Assembly: GCA_016719225.1 (NCBI GenBank)
Contig: JADKAN010000002.1
Location: 62,001-126,000, forward strand
DNA: 64,000 bases
Direction: 5' to 3'
Source: Flavobacteriales bacterium
GTDB taxonomy: Bacteria; Bacteroidota; Bacteroidia; Flavobacteriales_F; PHOS-HE28
The notes beneath the pieces were generated by a model, which saw nothing but the letters and a program-made list of their open reading frames with translations, searched no databases and was not told where the DNA came from. The stretch's first letter is position 1; every line of letters begins with the position of its first letter. Shown here piece by piece: positions 1 through 8,731 of the stretch. The translations under genes were made by a program, and so were the position numbers.

Positions 1-2715
1 GTGAATGCGATAGGTTGCTCGGACACTGAAGCGGTACAAGTGACCGTGAATGGCTTGACCGCCCTTTTGGCCACGGCCGTTGATAATTCATTGTGCCATG
101 GCGAGCAGACCCAGTTGAACGCATCGATCACTGCCACTGCGCCCTACACCGTTGCATGGTCACCCGCTGGCACATTGGGCTCGCCCTTTTCAGCCAGCAC
201 GCTTGCATCGCCTTTGGATACCACCACGTACACCTGTGTTGTTACGGACACGCCGAGCGGCTGCAGCATGAGCACCACCGTCCGGGTGGACGTGGCACCG
301 GCATTCACCACGCAGCTATCCAACGACACCACCGTGTGTTCTTCGGCAGGGCTGCAATTGCACCTCACGGACAACGTGCCCCAACCAGCGCAATATGCGT
401 GGACCAACGCAGCATTCCTGAGCGCGGGCAACGTGGCGGAACCGACCATTACAGAGGATACCACGGCTACCTATGTGGTGACCATCACCGCTCCAGGCGG
501 TTGTACAGCGACGGACAGTGTGTTGGTCGCCGTGGCCTTCGACAACCTCATTACTCCGGTCTATCTGAATGCGTGTGTGGGCGCATCGTTGACGCTTGAT
601 GCAGGCTTTCCGGGCTCCACATACGCCTGGACCACGGGTTCGGCTGGTCAATCCATCACGGTGGATACAACGGGTACCTACACTGCCAACATCACGGACA
701 GCCAGTTGTGCCAAGCGATCCGCACATTCGTTGTCAACTTCACGCCCCTACCGGTTGTTGACCTCGGCCCGGATCTGGCACTGTGCGGTGAAACATCGCA
801 TGTCATAGATGCCGCGAACGCAGGAAACAACGTGCTGTGGAATACCGGCTCGACCGCGCACCAGCTCGCGATCACTTCAACGGGTACTTATATCGCCGCA
901 GTCTCCACACCGAGCGGTTGCACCAGCCGCGACACCGTGCATATCAGTATGGACCCGCTTCCAGTGGACGCCCTTCAGGACATGACGCCTTGTGTGGGTG
1001 CCCCCCCGGCGCTGAACGCTGGCAACGCGGGCAGCACTTACCTGTGGAATACCGGTGATACACTGCAGACCATCATGGCCATTTCCGACGGTACGTATGC
1101 GGTCACGATCACTTCGCCACAGCACTGCACGGCCACCTTCGATGCCGTTATCACCTTCACGCCATTGCCGATCGTTGATCTGGGCCTCGATCTGGCGCTC
1201 TGCGGAGAAACCTCTCACATCATTGATGCCGGTAATGCGGGGAATAGTGTGCTCTGGAACACGGGTGCCACGTCGCACCAGCTTACGGTAACAGCTACGG
1301 GAACTTACAGCGTTGCGGTGTCGACCACGAACGGCTGCACCTCGCGGGATACGGTGTACATCAGCATGGACCCGCTGCCCGTGAACACCTTGCAGGACAT
1401 CACCACGTGCGTCAGTTCGCCACCCACGTTGAACGCAGGCAACTCGGGTAGCGCCTTCCTTTGGAATACCGGTGAGACCGCACAATCAATTCTGCCGACC
1501 GTTGGCGGTAACTATACTGTCACGGTCACCACGCTGCAGCATTGCACGGCCACGTTCTCGTCCACGGTCACTTTGGCCCCTACCGTGAGTGTCCAACTCG
1601 GCGGTGATACAACGCTGTGCAGCGGGCAACCGTTGCTGTTGGATGCCGCCAACACAGGCAATACAGTGCTGTGGAGCACCGGGGCGAGCACCACCACGAT
1701 CGCACCTGTGACCTCCGGCATGTACTGGGCGCAAGTGAATAACGGCTATTGCACGGCTGCAGATAGTATTACGGTGCAGTTCCTGTCATTGCCAACGGAT
1801 GCGGTGGAGGACGCCACGGCTTGCATTGGCGGAACGATCACGTTGGATGCCGGTTATCCGGGGGCGACCTACTCATGGGACAATGGCTCGCATGCATCCA
1901 CCATCACGGTAAGCAGTGGCGGCACCTATCACGTGGTGGTGACCGGCGCGAACGGTTGCGCCGCCACCTTCGATGGTGTTGCGCAGTTCGTGCCTCCTCC
2001 GATGGTGCAACTGGGCAACGATACGGTGCTGTGCAGCGGAGAAGTGCTTGTGCTTCACGCAGGGAACCCGGGTGCCGACTTTACGTGGAGCAATGGTTCC
2101 CTGCAGGAGTCCATCAACGTTGTCAATACAGGGACATACACGGTAAGTGTGGACAACGGATATTGCGCGGTGAGTGATAGCATCCACGTGATCTTCAACC
2201 CTGTACCTATCCGCATGCGGAAACACGACTATATCGTATGCTTGGACGAAGACCCACGGTACGTAACGATCGATGCGGGCAATTCGGGTAGCACATTCCA
2301 CTGGAGCAATGGGCAGCATGGGCAATCCATGAACGCCACTACTTACGGAGTATACACGGTGGAGATCACCAACATGTTCGGCTGCTCCATTACGGAAAGC
2401 GCGACAGTTACCGAATTCTGCAGGCCCACGCTGTTCATCCCCAACACCTTCACGCCCGATGGCGATGGCGTGAACGAAACATGGGGTCCTGTGGGCAGCA
2501 ACATCGCTGAATTCACCGTGGAGGTGTTCGATCGCTGGGGTGGAGTGATCTTCCACGGCACTTCGGCGGAGCAGTTCTGGGACGGCACATTCAACGGCAC
2601 ACCAGTTAAGAACGACGTCTATGCTTACCGTGCTGTGTACCGGTTGCAGGAGGACAGTTCAGGGAAGCTGGGCTTCGAGCAGTCGAAGCTCGGCTACGTG
2701 CAGGTGTTGCGCTGA
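1..2715 (+). CDS. Large repeat adhesin with gliding-motility C-terminal domain (5' end outside window)
   Basis: The frame is open from base 1 and stops with TGA at 2713-2715, so only the last ~904 codons are present; the GTG at base 1 need not be the start. The protein is a string of Ig/PKD-like beta units of roughly 70 residues. Each has a 'D-LG-D--LC-G' opening, an 'AGN-GS--LWNTG' core and a 'TGTY-V--T---GC' end. A double unit of about 139 residues is nearly duplicated, starting near 750 and again near 1170. From residue ~811 the motif LFIPNTFTPDGDGVNE begins a CHU_C (type B) T9SS sorting domain with FDRWGG, FWDGTFNG and VYAYRAVY. This predicts export and cell-surface display; the ligand is unknown. 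The stop abuts the stop of the next, convergent gene. Confidence 0.85.
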   Translation: MNAIGCSDTEAVQVTVNGLTALLATAVDNSLCHGEQTQLNASITATAPYTVAWSPAGTLGSPFSASTLASPLDTTTYTCVVTDTPSGCSMSTTVRVDVAPAFTTQLSNDTTVCSSAGLQLHLTDNVPQPAQYAWTNAAFLSAGNVAEPTITEDTTATYVVTITAPGGCTATDSVLVAVAFDNLITPVYLNACVGASLTLDAGFPGSTYAWTTGSAGQSITVDTTGTYTANITDSQLCQAIRTFVVNFTPLPVVDLGPDLALCGETSHVIDAANAGNNVLWNTGSTAHQLAITSTGTYIAAVSTPSGCTSRDTVHISMDPLPVDALQDMTPCVGAPPALNAGNAGSTYLWNTGDTLQTIMAISDGTYAVTITSPQHCTATFDAVITFTPLPIVDLGLDLALCGETSHIIDAGNAGNSVLWNTGATSHQLTVTATGTYSVAVSTTNGCTSRDTVYISMDPLPVNTLQDITTCVSSPPTLNAGNSGSAFLWNTGETAQSILPTVGGNYTVTVTTLQHCTATFSSTVTLAPTVSVQLGGDTTLCSGQPLLLDAANTGNTVLWSTGASTTTIAPVTSGMYWAQVNNGYCTAADSITVQFLSLPTDAVEDATACIGGTITLDAGYPGATYSWDNGSHASTITVSSGGTYHVVVTGANGCAATFDGVAQFVPPPMVQLGNDTVLCSGEVLVLHAGNPGADFTWSNGSLQESINVVNTGTYTVSVDNGYCAVSDSIHVIFNPVPIRMRKHDYIVCLDEDPRYVTIDAGNSGSTFHWSNGQHGQSMNATTYGVYTVEITNMFGCSITESATVTEFCRPTLFIPNTFTPDGDGVNETWGPVGSNIAEFTVEVFDRWGGVIFHGTSAEQFWDGTFNGTPVKNDVYAYRAVYRLQEDSSGKLGFEQSKLGYVQVLR

Positions 2716-3492
2716 TCAAGTCCGCAGTTCAAAGTCATCCGATTCCATCCCCACTGGGAATTTCGCGCGGAAGTCCGCCAACGCCGCAGGATCGAATGCT
2801 GCCTGCGTGATGCAGTCATTGGCTGGTTTGCACGATGCGATCACTTGCCCTTTCGGATCGATCGCCACGCTGTCGCCGGTGTAGTGGATCCCTTTGCCAT
2901 CCATACCGACACGGTTCACACCGATAACGTAGCATTGATTTTCGATGGCGCGTGCGATGAGCAATTGGCTCCATGGATAACTCCGTGCTTCCGGCCAACT
3001 CGCCACGTAAAGCGCAACATCGTAATCGCCTTTGCTGCGTGCAAAAACGGGAAAGCGCAGATCGAAACAGATCTGCAATAGGATGCGCCAGCCGCGCCAC
3101 TGCACCACTACGCGGTCCCGGCCAGCGCTGAAGTGATCCGTCTCATTCGCGAAGCGGAAAAGGTGGCGCTTGTCATAATGCGTTACGCTGCCATCCGGTG
3201 TTATAAAAAGCCCGCGGTTGAAGACCTTTCCCGCTTCGGTGATGATCACACTCCCATAGATCGCAGCATCCGCTTCTGCGGCCTGTCCCTTCATCCAGTG
3301 CACCGTCTCACCGTCCATGGCTTCGGCCAAGGCTGTGTTCATTGTGAATCCGGTTGTCCACATCTCGGGCAAAACGATCAGGTCGGTGTTGCCTCTCAGG
3401 CTTTGCAGCTTACCGGCGAACAAGGAGCGGTTGGCCGCTGCATTCTCCCAATGGAGCATGCTCTGTACGAGTGTCACTCTCAGATCGCGCAT
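2716..3492 (-). CDS. yafV: Omega-amidase, nitrilase superfamily (YafV/MtnU-like)
   Basis: This 258-residue carbon-nitrogen hydrolase has the catalytic triad E43 (LPEMWTTGF), K108 (YDKRHLF) and C142 (QICFDLRFP). The TTGF and CFDLRFP contexts are those of omega-amidases, which hydrolyse 2-oxoglutaramate or 2-oxosuccinamate to the 2-oxoacid and ammonia. It overlaps the 3' end of the upstream methionine/glutamine aminotransferase gene by 13 bp. That enzyme would produce 2-oxoglutaramate when glutamine is the amino donor, so the pair forms a glutamine transaminase/omega-amidase unit, probably in methionine salvage. Family assignment rests on motifs and context; substrate preference is inferred. 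Confidence 0.9.
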   Translation of the reverse strand: MRDLRVTLVQSMLHWENAAANRSLFAGKLQSLRGNTDLIVLPEMWTTGFTMNTALAEAMDGETVHWMKGQAAEADAAIYGSVIITEAGKVFNRGLFITPDGSVTHYDKRHLFRFANETDHFSAGRDRVVVQWRGWRILLQICFDLRFPVFARSKGDYDVALYVASWPEARSYPWSQLLIARAIENQCYVIGVNRVGMDGKGIHYTGDSVAIDPKGQVIASCKPANDCITQAAFDPAALADFRAKFPVGMESDDFELRT

Positions 3493-4628
3493 AGCTTTTC
3501 AATGGCATTATCCAATGTTTCGTCCTGCTTCGCAAAGCAGAACCGGAGCAGGCGTTGGCCCGGTGGCGGGTCTTTGTAGAACGGGCTGAGCGGGATCGTG
3601 GCCACGCCATATTCGGTGGCCAAGCGCTTCGCGAAAACAAGGTCGGGTTCGTCGCTGATCTTGCTGTAATCCGCCAATTGAAAGTAGCTGCCTTCGCAAT
3701 GCAATGGTTCGAAAGGCGAAGCACGCAGTCCGATGAGGAAGCGGTCCCGCTTGGCTTGGTAGAACCGTGGGAGCATTTCATAGTGCAAGGGATCCTTCAG
3801 GTATTCCGCCAAGGCATATTGCATCGGTGTATTCACGCTGAAGACATTGAACTGATGCACCTTTCGGAACTCCGCCATCAGCGCTTTCGGGGCCAGCACG
3901 TAGCCCGTTTTCCAGCCGGTGATGTGGAACACCTTACCGAAGCTCAAGACGATGAATGCTCGTTCACGCAATTCCGGATAGAGAATGGAAGAAGCATGTT
4001 TCTCGCCGTCGAACACGATGTGCTCATAGACCTCGTCGCTCAACAACAGGATGTCCGTTCCGCGCAGCAGCTCGCAGATGGCGCGCATGTCGGCATCACG
4101 CAGGATACCGCCGCTGGGGTTGTGCGGCGTGTTGATCACCAGCAGTCGCGTGCGCGGCGTGATGGCCTTCTTCACGGCATCCGCATCAAAGTGCATATCG
4201 GCATCGAGCGACACATGCACTGGCGTACCGCCGAAGAGTTCCACGCTCGGCGCGTAGCAGTCGTAAGCGGGATCGATGATGATGACCTCATCTCCGGGCC
4301 GCACCACTGCTGCCATGATGGTGAAGATGCCCTGGGTCGCACCAGCGGTCACAGTAACCTCGTGTTCCGGGTCGTAAGCGAAACCATAGAGCGATTCCGC
4401 TTTCGCCACGATGGCCTCGCGCAAGGGCATGATGCCGGGCATCGGAGCATACTGGTTGTGCCCCGCCTTGATGGCCGTATGCACCAGTTCGCCGAGCTTC
4501 TCATCGATCGGGAAATCCGGAAAGCCTTGGCTCAGGTTGATGGCGCCGCACTCCTGCGCCAACTTGCTCATCACCGAGAAGATGGTGGTGCCGACGTGCG
4601 GAAGCTTGCTTGGGAGTTCCATGGGCAT
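3480..4628 (-). CDS. ybdL: PLP-dependent methionine/glutamine aminotransferase (YbdL-like)
   Basis: This 382-residue class I/II aminotransferase has NLSQGFPDFP near the N-terminus, N170 and P171 in NTPHNPSGG, D198 and Y201 in LSDEVYEH, and the PLP Schiff-base lysine K232 in SFGKVFHITGWK. The QGFPDF and TGWKTGY motifs fit the YbdL/kynurenine aminotransferase group, which transaminates 2-oxo-4-methylthiobutyrate to methionine with glutamine as a donor. It overlaps the downstream omega-amidase gene by 13 bp. A -7-like element TAGCTTCG (4633-4640, minus strand) ends four bases before the ATG, suggesting a leaderless mRNA. MPMELP offers two in-frame ATGs; the first is used here. Confidence 0.88.
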   Translation of the reverse strand: MPMELPSKLPHVGTTIFSVMSKLAQECGAINLSQGFPDFPIDEKLGELVHTAIKAGHNQYAPMPGIMPLREAIVAKAESLYGFAYDPEHEVTVTAGATQGIFTIMAAVVRPGDEVIIIDPAYDCYAPSVELFGGTPVHVSLDADMHFDADAVKKAITPRTRLLVINTPHNPSGGILRDADMRAICELLRGTDILLLSDEVYEHIVFDGEKHASSILYPELRERAFIVLSFGKVFHITGWKTGYVLAPKALMAEFRKVHQFNVFSVNTPMQYALAEYLKDPLHYEMLPRFYQAKRDRFLIGLRASPFEPLHCEGSYFQLADYSKISDEPDLVFAKRLATEYGVATIPLSPFYKDPPPGQRLLRFCFAKQDETLDNAIEKLCAI

Positions 4629-4632
4629 GGGC

Positions 4633-4640
4633 CGAAGCTA
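4633..4640 (-). promoter_or_regulatory. Bacteroidota -7-like element TAGCTTCG before ybdL
   Basis: On the minus strand TAGCTTCG is followed by four bases (GCCC) and then the ybdL ATG. It matches TAnnTTCG, a variant of the Bacteroidota -7 consensus TAnnTTTG. The spacing would put the transcription start at or next to the start codon. No convincing -33 TTG was identified. Confidence 0.4.
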
Positions 4641-4679
4641 TGATGAACAAGCCGTATGTATGAAGGCACAGCGTATACG

Positions 4680-4687
4680 TATCTTTG
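4680..4687 (+). promoter_or_regulatory. -7 element TATCTTTG before the antitoxin gene
   Basis: TATCTTTG matches the Bacteroidota -7 consensus exactly and lies seven bases before the antitoxin ATG at 4695. The leader would be very short or absent. It lies only some 40 bp from the divergent ybdL element. Confidence 0.45.
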
Positions 4688-4694
4688 GGAGACC

Positions 4695-4988
4695 ATGAAG
4701 AAGAAGGTGACCCTGAGCTTGAATGCACGCACCGTGGCGATGCTGCGGAAAGCCGGTGCAAGGCGCGCCAAGCCGATGAGCGCCATCGTGGACGAGTTGG
4801 TGGAGGATCTGGAGAAGAAGGAGAAGGCCAAGGAGGACGATTTCGCTTGGCTCAAGGAGATGGGGACGTGGCTTTCAGGAAAGATCACGCAGAAGGACCT
4901 GGAGGAAGATCCGCGGTTGGCATACGCCTGGGGCTATAAGCCGAAGAAGAAAGCCGTCAGGAAGAAAGTGGTGAAGAAAAAAGCATGA
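4695..4988 (+). CDS. DUF6364-type antitoxin, partner of a PIN toxin
   Basis: This is a basic 97-residue protein with an N-terminal ribbon-like stretch (KKKVTLSLNARTV), then a helix (MLRKAGARR..PMSAIVDELV) typical of DUF6364/ribbon-helix-helix antitoxins, a Lys/Glu-rich helix, and a Lys-rich tail. The ATG at 4695 is preferred over an in-frame ATG at 4656, because the latter lies upstream of the TATCTTTG promoter element. Its TGA overlaps the ATG of the PIN-domain gene (ATGA at 4985-4988), the usual coupling in type II toxin-antitoxin pairs. It is expected to neutralise the toxin and autoregulate; neither is shown here. Confidence 0.72.
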   Translation: MKKKVTLSLNARTVAMLRKAGARRAKPMSAIVDELVEDLEKKEKAKEDDFAWLKEMGTWLSGKITQKDLEEDPRLAYAWGYKPKKKAVRKKVVKKKA

Positions 4989-5401
4989 GGTTCTTTCTTG
5001 ACACCAATGTGCTCTTCGACCTTTATGAAGAGGAACGACCCTCGCACAAGGATTCATTCCTGTTGGTGAAGCAAGGTCTCATGGGTCAAGTGACACTGGT
5101 CGTCACGGCCGCATCCGTAATGACCATGCTCTATTCCCTGCAGCGTTACAAGGTTCCGCGCGAACTGGTCATCGGAAGACTGAACATGATCTTGCCGCAT
5201 CTGGATATCGCACAGGTCAACGCGCCAGAACTTATCGCCGGGATCAACAGCGATTGGAATGATATCGAGGACGCGATCCAGTTCCATGCTGCAATGGCTT
5301 CAGGCGGCATTGATGCCATCGTGAGCAATGACAAGGACTTCGCGCAGCAGAAGCGGGTACCGGTGCTTACGCCGAAGCAGGCGTTGAAGCGGGTGAAGTG
5401 A
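4985..5401 (+). CDS. PIN-domain RNase toxin (VapC-like)
   Basis: This 138-residue protein has acidic residues placed as in PIN nucleases: D6 in FFLDTNVLFDL, E95 and D96 in WNDIEDAIQFHAA, and D116 and D118 in IVSNDKDF. The DTNVLFD start and the SNDKDF strand are hallmarks of the VapC-like group. Mg-dependent RNA cleavage is the family activity; the RNA target cannot be read from the sequence. It overlaps the preceding DUF6364 antitoxin by four bases. No other gene joins the unit, since the next gene is on the opposite strand. Confidence 0.85.
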   Translation: MRFFLDTNVLFDLYEEERPSHKDSFLLVKQGLMGQVTLVVTAASVMTMLYSLQRYKVPRELVIGRLNMILPHLDIAQVNAPELIAGINSDWNDIEDAIQFHAAMASGGIDAIVSNDKDFAQQKRVPVLTPKQALKRVK

Positions 5402-5521
5402 TCAGTACTCGCCGAGTTCGTGCTCCGACTCTTACAACCAGCAAGAGGGACGCGGTTGCAGGTTGATCAACGTTGCAAAAGCATGAGATCGGACAAACGC
5501 GCCGGTTGAAGGGCCTATCAT

Positions 5522-5884
5522 CTACCAAAAGCGCCACCAAGGCTTCGGGGCAGTCGGCACTTTGCTTATCGCTGGATCATCCGGAAGCTCAGTCCAAGAA
5601 CCATCAGCTTCTCTCCTCCAAGTCATTGCTACACCATCCAGACGCATTTCAGTGCCCGCGCCATGATCGATAAATTCAATCTGGTCAGGTGCGAGCCAGT
5701 ACTGTTTGTTTAGTTCTTCGATATTGACGGAGTAGGCCAAGTCTTCAGCTTTGGAACCGACAACATCCACATTAGTAACGGATGGAGTGGTGAAGCCAAA
5801 GATGTTCCCGAGTCGACCGGCGATATCCAATGCTTGGGTTTCCGGTGTTTCCTTGATACGAACGTTATCACCGAAGTCAGGCAT
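5522..5884 (-). CDS. Small conserved-looking protein of unknown function, last gene of the sdh unit
   Basis: The 120-residue protein has no signal peptide or membrane segment. It begins MPDFGDNVRIKETPET, then a Gly-rich stretch (AGRLGNIFGFTTPSVT) and alternating short hydrophobic/polar stretches suggesting an all-beta fold, and ends in a Trp-rich tail (PKPWWRFW). The opening resembles the SH3-like barrel found in nitrile hydratase beta and ferredoxin-thioredoxin reductase subunits, but that is only an impression. Its ATG is three bases after the sdhB stop on the same strand, so it is probably co-transcribed with sdhCAB. No function is assigned. Confidence 0.7.
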   Translation of the reverse strand: MPDFGDNVRIKETPETQALDIAGRLGNIFGFTTPSVTNVDVVGSKAEDLAYSVNIEELNKQYWLAPDQIEFIDHGAGTEMRLDGVAMTWRREADGSWTELPDDPAISKVPTAPKPWWRFW

Positions 5885-5887
5885 AGC

Positions 5888-6646
5888 TCACTCCTTCGTC
5901 CACTCCGCCCCCAAGTACTCCCGGTTCAGCCGTGCGATGTTCTCCAGCGAAATGTCCTTCGGGCATTCCATCTCGCAGGCGCCGATGTTGCTGCAGTTGC
6001 CAAAACCTTCCTTGTCCATCTGCTCCACCATATTGAGGGCGCGCGACTTCGCTTCGGGACGGCCTTGAGGCAACAGGGCATACTGGCTCACCTTGGCGGC
6101 GACGAAGAGCATGGCAGAACTGTTGGGGCACGCGGCCACGCACGCACCGCAACCAATGCAGGCGGCAGCGTCGAAGGCCTTGTCCGAATCCTGTTTGGCG
6201 ATGGGCTGCGCATTGGCGTCCACGAGGTTGCCCATGGTGTTCACGCTCACGAAGCCACCAGCGGCCTGGATGCGGTCAAACGCGCCGCGATCCACCACCA
6301 GGTCCTTGATCACCGGGAATGAACCGGCGCGCCAGGGTTCCACGTGGATCACGTCGCCATCCTTGAACTTGCGCATGTGTAGTTGGCAAGTGGTGATATG
6401 GCGGCTGGGGCCGTGTGGTCGTCCATCGATGAAGAGGCTGCAAGAGCCGCAGATCCCTTCGCGGCAATCGTGGTCGAAGGCGATCGGCTCTTTGCCTTCG
6501 CGCACCAACTTGTCGTTGAGCACATCGAGCATTTCGAGGAAGGACATGTCCTCGGAGATATCAGTAACGGGGTAATCCACCATGGCGCCTTTGGCGTCGG
6601 GACCGGCCTGCCTCCAGATCTTGAGTGTCAGTTTCATATTGCCCAT
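5888..6646 (-). CDS. sdhB: Succinate dehydrogenase/fumarate reductase iron-sulfur subunit
   Basis: This 252-residue subunit passes electrons from the flavoprotein to quinone. The N-terminal ferredoxin domain holds the 2Fe-2S ligands C61, C66, C69 and C87 (CREGICGSC...TTC). The C-terminal domain holds C163, C166, C169 and C173 (CIGCGACVAACP), and C218, C224 and C228 (CSNIGACEMECP), for the 4Fe-4S and 3Fe-4S centres. It is the third gene of sdhCAB, 44 bp after sdhA. The ATG at 6646 is used; MKLTL nine bases downstream is an alternative start. Confidence 0.96.
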   Translation of the reverse strand: MGNMKLTLKIWRQAGPDAKGAMVDYPVTDISEDMSFLEMLDVLNDKLVREGKEPIAFDHDCREGICGSCSLFIDGRPHGPSRHITTCQLHMRKFKDGDVIHVEPWRAGSFPVIKDLVVDRGAFDRIQAAGGFVSVNTMGNLVDANAQPIAKQDSDKAFDAAACIGCGACVAACPNSSAMLFVAAKVSQYALLPQGRPEAKSRALNMVEQMDKEGFGNCSNIGACEMECPKDISLENIARLNREYLGAEWTKE

Positions 6647-6690
6647 GTACCTTGCGTTTTGTTGGGTCGGCCCCGCGGTCGACAGTGCAT

Positions 6691-8694
6691 CTATTTGTAT
6701 GAGCGTTGCGACAATTTCAAGGCCTCGAACTTCAACTCCTCTTTGTGCATCACCTCGCTGCCGGGATCACCCTTCCATTCCCACGCGGCCACATAAGCGT
6801 AGTTGTCGTCGTCGCGAAGCGCTTCACCCTCCCCGGTCTGGAACTCCTCGCGGAAGTGCCCACCGCAGCTTTCATTGCGTTCCAGTGCATCCATGCACAT
6901 CAGCTCGCCGAGCTCGAGGAAGTCGGCCACACGACCGGCTTTTTCAAGTTCCTGGTTCAGTTCATTCGGCTTGCCCGGTACGCGGACGTTCGCCCAGAAT
7001 TCTTCGCGGATCTTGCGGATCTCAGCGATGCCTTCCTTCAGTCCTGCGGCATTGCGCGCCATGCCGCACTTCTCCCACATTACCTTACCAAGGCGCCTGT
7101 GGAAGTGGTCCACCGGTTCCGTGCCTTTGGTGTTGAAGAACCTATCGGTGCGCTCACGCACGGCGTTTTCGGCTTCATCGAACGGGGCCGTATCGGTCTT
7201 GATCGGTCCCGTGCGGATCTCCGACGAGAGTTGATCCGCAATGGTGTATGGTAGGATGAAGTAACCATCCGCCAGGCCTTGCATGAGGGCTGAAGCGCCG
7301 AGCCTGTTCGCACCATGGTCGCTGAAATTCGCCTCGCCAAGAACATACATTCCGGGTATGGTACTCTGCAGGTTATAATCCACCCAGAGACCGCCCATGG
7401 TATAGTGGACCGCAGGATAGATCTTCATCGCATGCACGTAGGCGTTCTCCCCCACGATGTTCTCATACATATCGAAGAGGTTACCATACTTCTCGCTCAC
7501 CACCTTCATGCCCAGTTCGCGGATCTTTTCCGGTGAAGGGTTGTCGATGTGGTGGACATTGGCCTCGAGTTTACCGTAACGCTCTATGGCGGAAGTGAAG
7601 TCCAAGTACACAGCTTCGCCGGTCCTGTTCACACCGAAGCCAGCGTCGCAACGTTCCTTGGCGGCGCGGCTGGCCACGTCACGAGGCACGAGGTTGCCGA
7701 AGCTGGGATAGCGGCGCTCGAGGTAATAATCACGCTCATCCTCCGGGATGTCGCTTCCCTTCTTCCTTCCCTCTTGGATCGCCTTGGCATCTTCCAGCTT
7801 TTTCGGAACCCAGATCCGTCCGTCGTTGCGGAGGCTCTCGCTCATCAGCGTGAGCTTGCTCTGGTGATCACCGCTCACAGGAATGCAGGTCGGGTGGATC
7901 TGCGTGTAGCACGGGTTGGCCATGTAAGCGCCGCGCTTGTGCGCTTTCCATGCAGCTGTGACGTTGCTGCCCATGGCATTGGTGCTGAGGAAGAAGACGT
8001 TGCCGTAGCCGCCGGTGCAGAGCAGCACGGCATGAGCGCCGTGGCGTTCCAACTCACCCGTGATCAGGTTCCGAGCGATGATGCCCCGTGCCTTTCCGTC
8101 CACCACAACGAGATCCTGCATCTCGTGGCGGTCATACATCTTCACCTTGCCTTTGCCCACTTGGCGCATCAATGCGCTGTAGGCACCAAGAAGTAGTTGC
8201 TGACCTGTTTGCCCGCGTGCATAGAAGGTGCGGCTCACCAATGCGCCACCGAAAGAGCGGTTGTCCAGCAGTCCCCCGTAATCGCGTGCGAATGGAACAC
8301 CTTGCGCCACGCACTGGTCGATGATGTTGGCGCTGACCTCGGCCAAGCGCCATGTGTTGGATTCGCGCGAGCGGTAGTCGCCGCCTTTCAGCGTGTCATA
8401 GAAAAGGCGGTACACTGAGTCTCCGTCGTTCGGGTAGTTTTTCGCTGCGTTGATCCCACCCTGAGCGGCGATGCTGTGTGCACGGCGGGAGCTGTCCTGA
8501 AAACAGAACGACTTCACGTTGTATCCCAGCTCTGCCAGCGAGGCAGCCGCGGAGGCCCCTGCTAATCCAGTGCCTACCACGATGACGTCGATGCGGCGCT
8601 TATTGGCCGGGTTCACCAAGCGGATGTGGTCCTTGTGCTCGCTCCATTTCTTTTCGATCGGACCGGCGGGGACTTTGGCGTCGAGGATGCTCAT
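6691..8694 (-). CDS. sdhA: Succinate dehydrogenase/fumarate reductase flavoprotein subunit
   Basis: This 667-residue flavoprotein is long, as usual for the Bacteroidota/epsilon form of complex II. The dinucleotide fold is VVGTGLAGASAAASLAELG (39-57), and the FAD-linking histidine H73 sits in RRAHSIAAQGG. The substrate-binding region contains HTMGGLWVDYNLQSTIPG-type residues and an ANRLGASALMQGL flavin loop. It oxidises succinate to fumarate on the cytoplasmic face of the inner membrane. Its start lies 37 bp downstream of the sdhC stop. Confidence 0.97.
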   Translation of the reverse strand: MSILDAKVPAGPIEKKWSEHKDHIRLVNPANKRRIDVIVVGTGLAGASAAASLAELGYNVKSFCFQDSSRRAHSIAAQGGINAAKNYPNDGDSVYRLFYDTLKGGDYRSRESNTWRLAEVSANIIDQCVAQGVPFARDYGGLLDNRSFGGALVSRTFYARGQTGQQLLLGAYSALMRQVGKGKVKMYDRHEMQDLVVVDGKARGIIARNLITGELERHGAHAVLLCTGGYGNVFFLSTNAMGSNVTAAWKAHKRGAYMANPCYTQIHPTCIPVSGDHQSKLTLMSESLRNDGRIWVPKKLEDAKAIQEGRKKGSDIPEDERDYYLERRYPSFGNLVPRDVASRAAKERCDAGFGVNRTGEAVYLDFTSAIERYGKLEANVHHIDNPSPEKIRELGMKVVSEKYGNLFDMYENIVGENAYVHAMKIYPAVHYTMGGLWVDYNLQSTIPGMYVLGEANFSDHGANRLGASALMQGLADGYFILPYTIADQLSSEIRTGPIKTDTAPFDEAENAVRERTDRFFNTKGTEPVDHFHRRLGKVMWEKCGMARNAAGLKEGIAEIRKIREEFWANVRVPGKPNELNQELEKAGRVADFLELGELMCMDALERNESCGGHFREEFQTGEGEALRDDDNYAYVAAWEWKGDPGSEVMHKEELKFEALKLSQRSYK

Positions 8695-8731
8695 GGCGAT
8701 TAGAATTCTGTTTTGGTGGCGTTCCGATGGA

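Noticed and set aside
3555..4643. Open frame of 362 codons opposite the aminotransferase
   Set aside because: Shadow of ybdL; composition is Arg/His/Asp-rich without recognisable domain.
4695..5401. A larger defence island around the toxin-antitoxin pair
   Set aside because: Flanking genes are metabolic (ybdL, sdh) and no restriction, Abi or retron-like gene is nearby.
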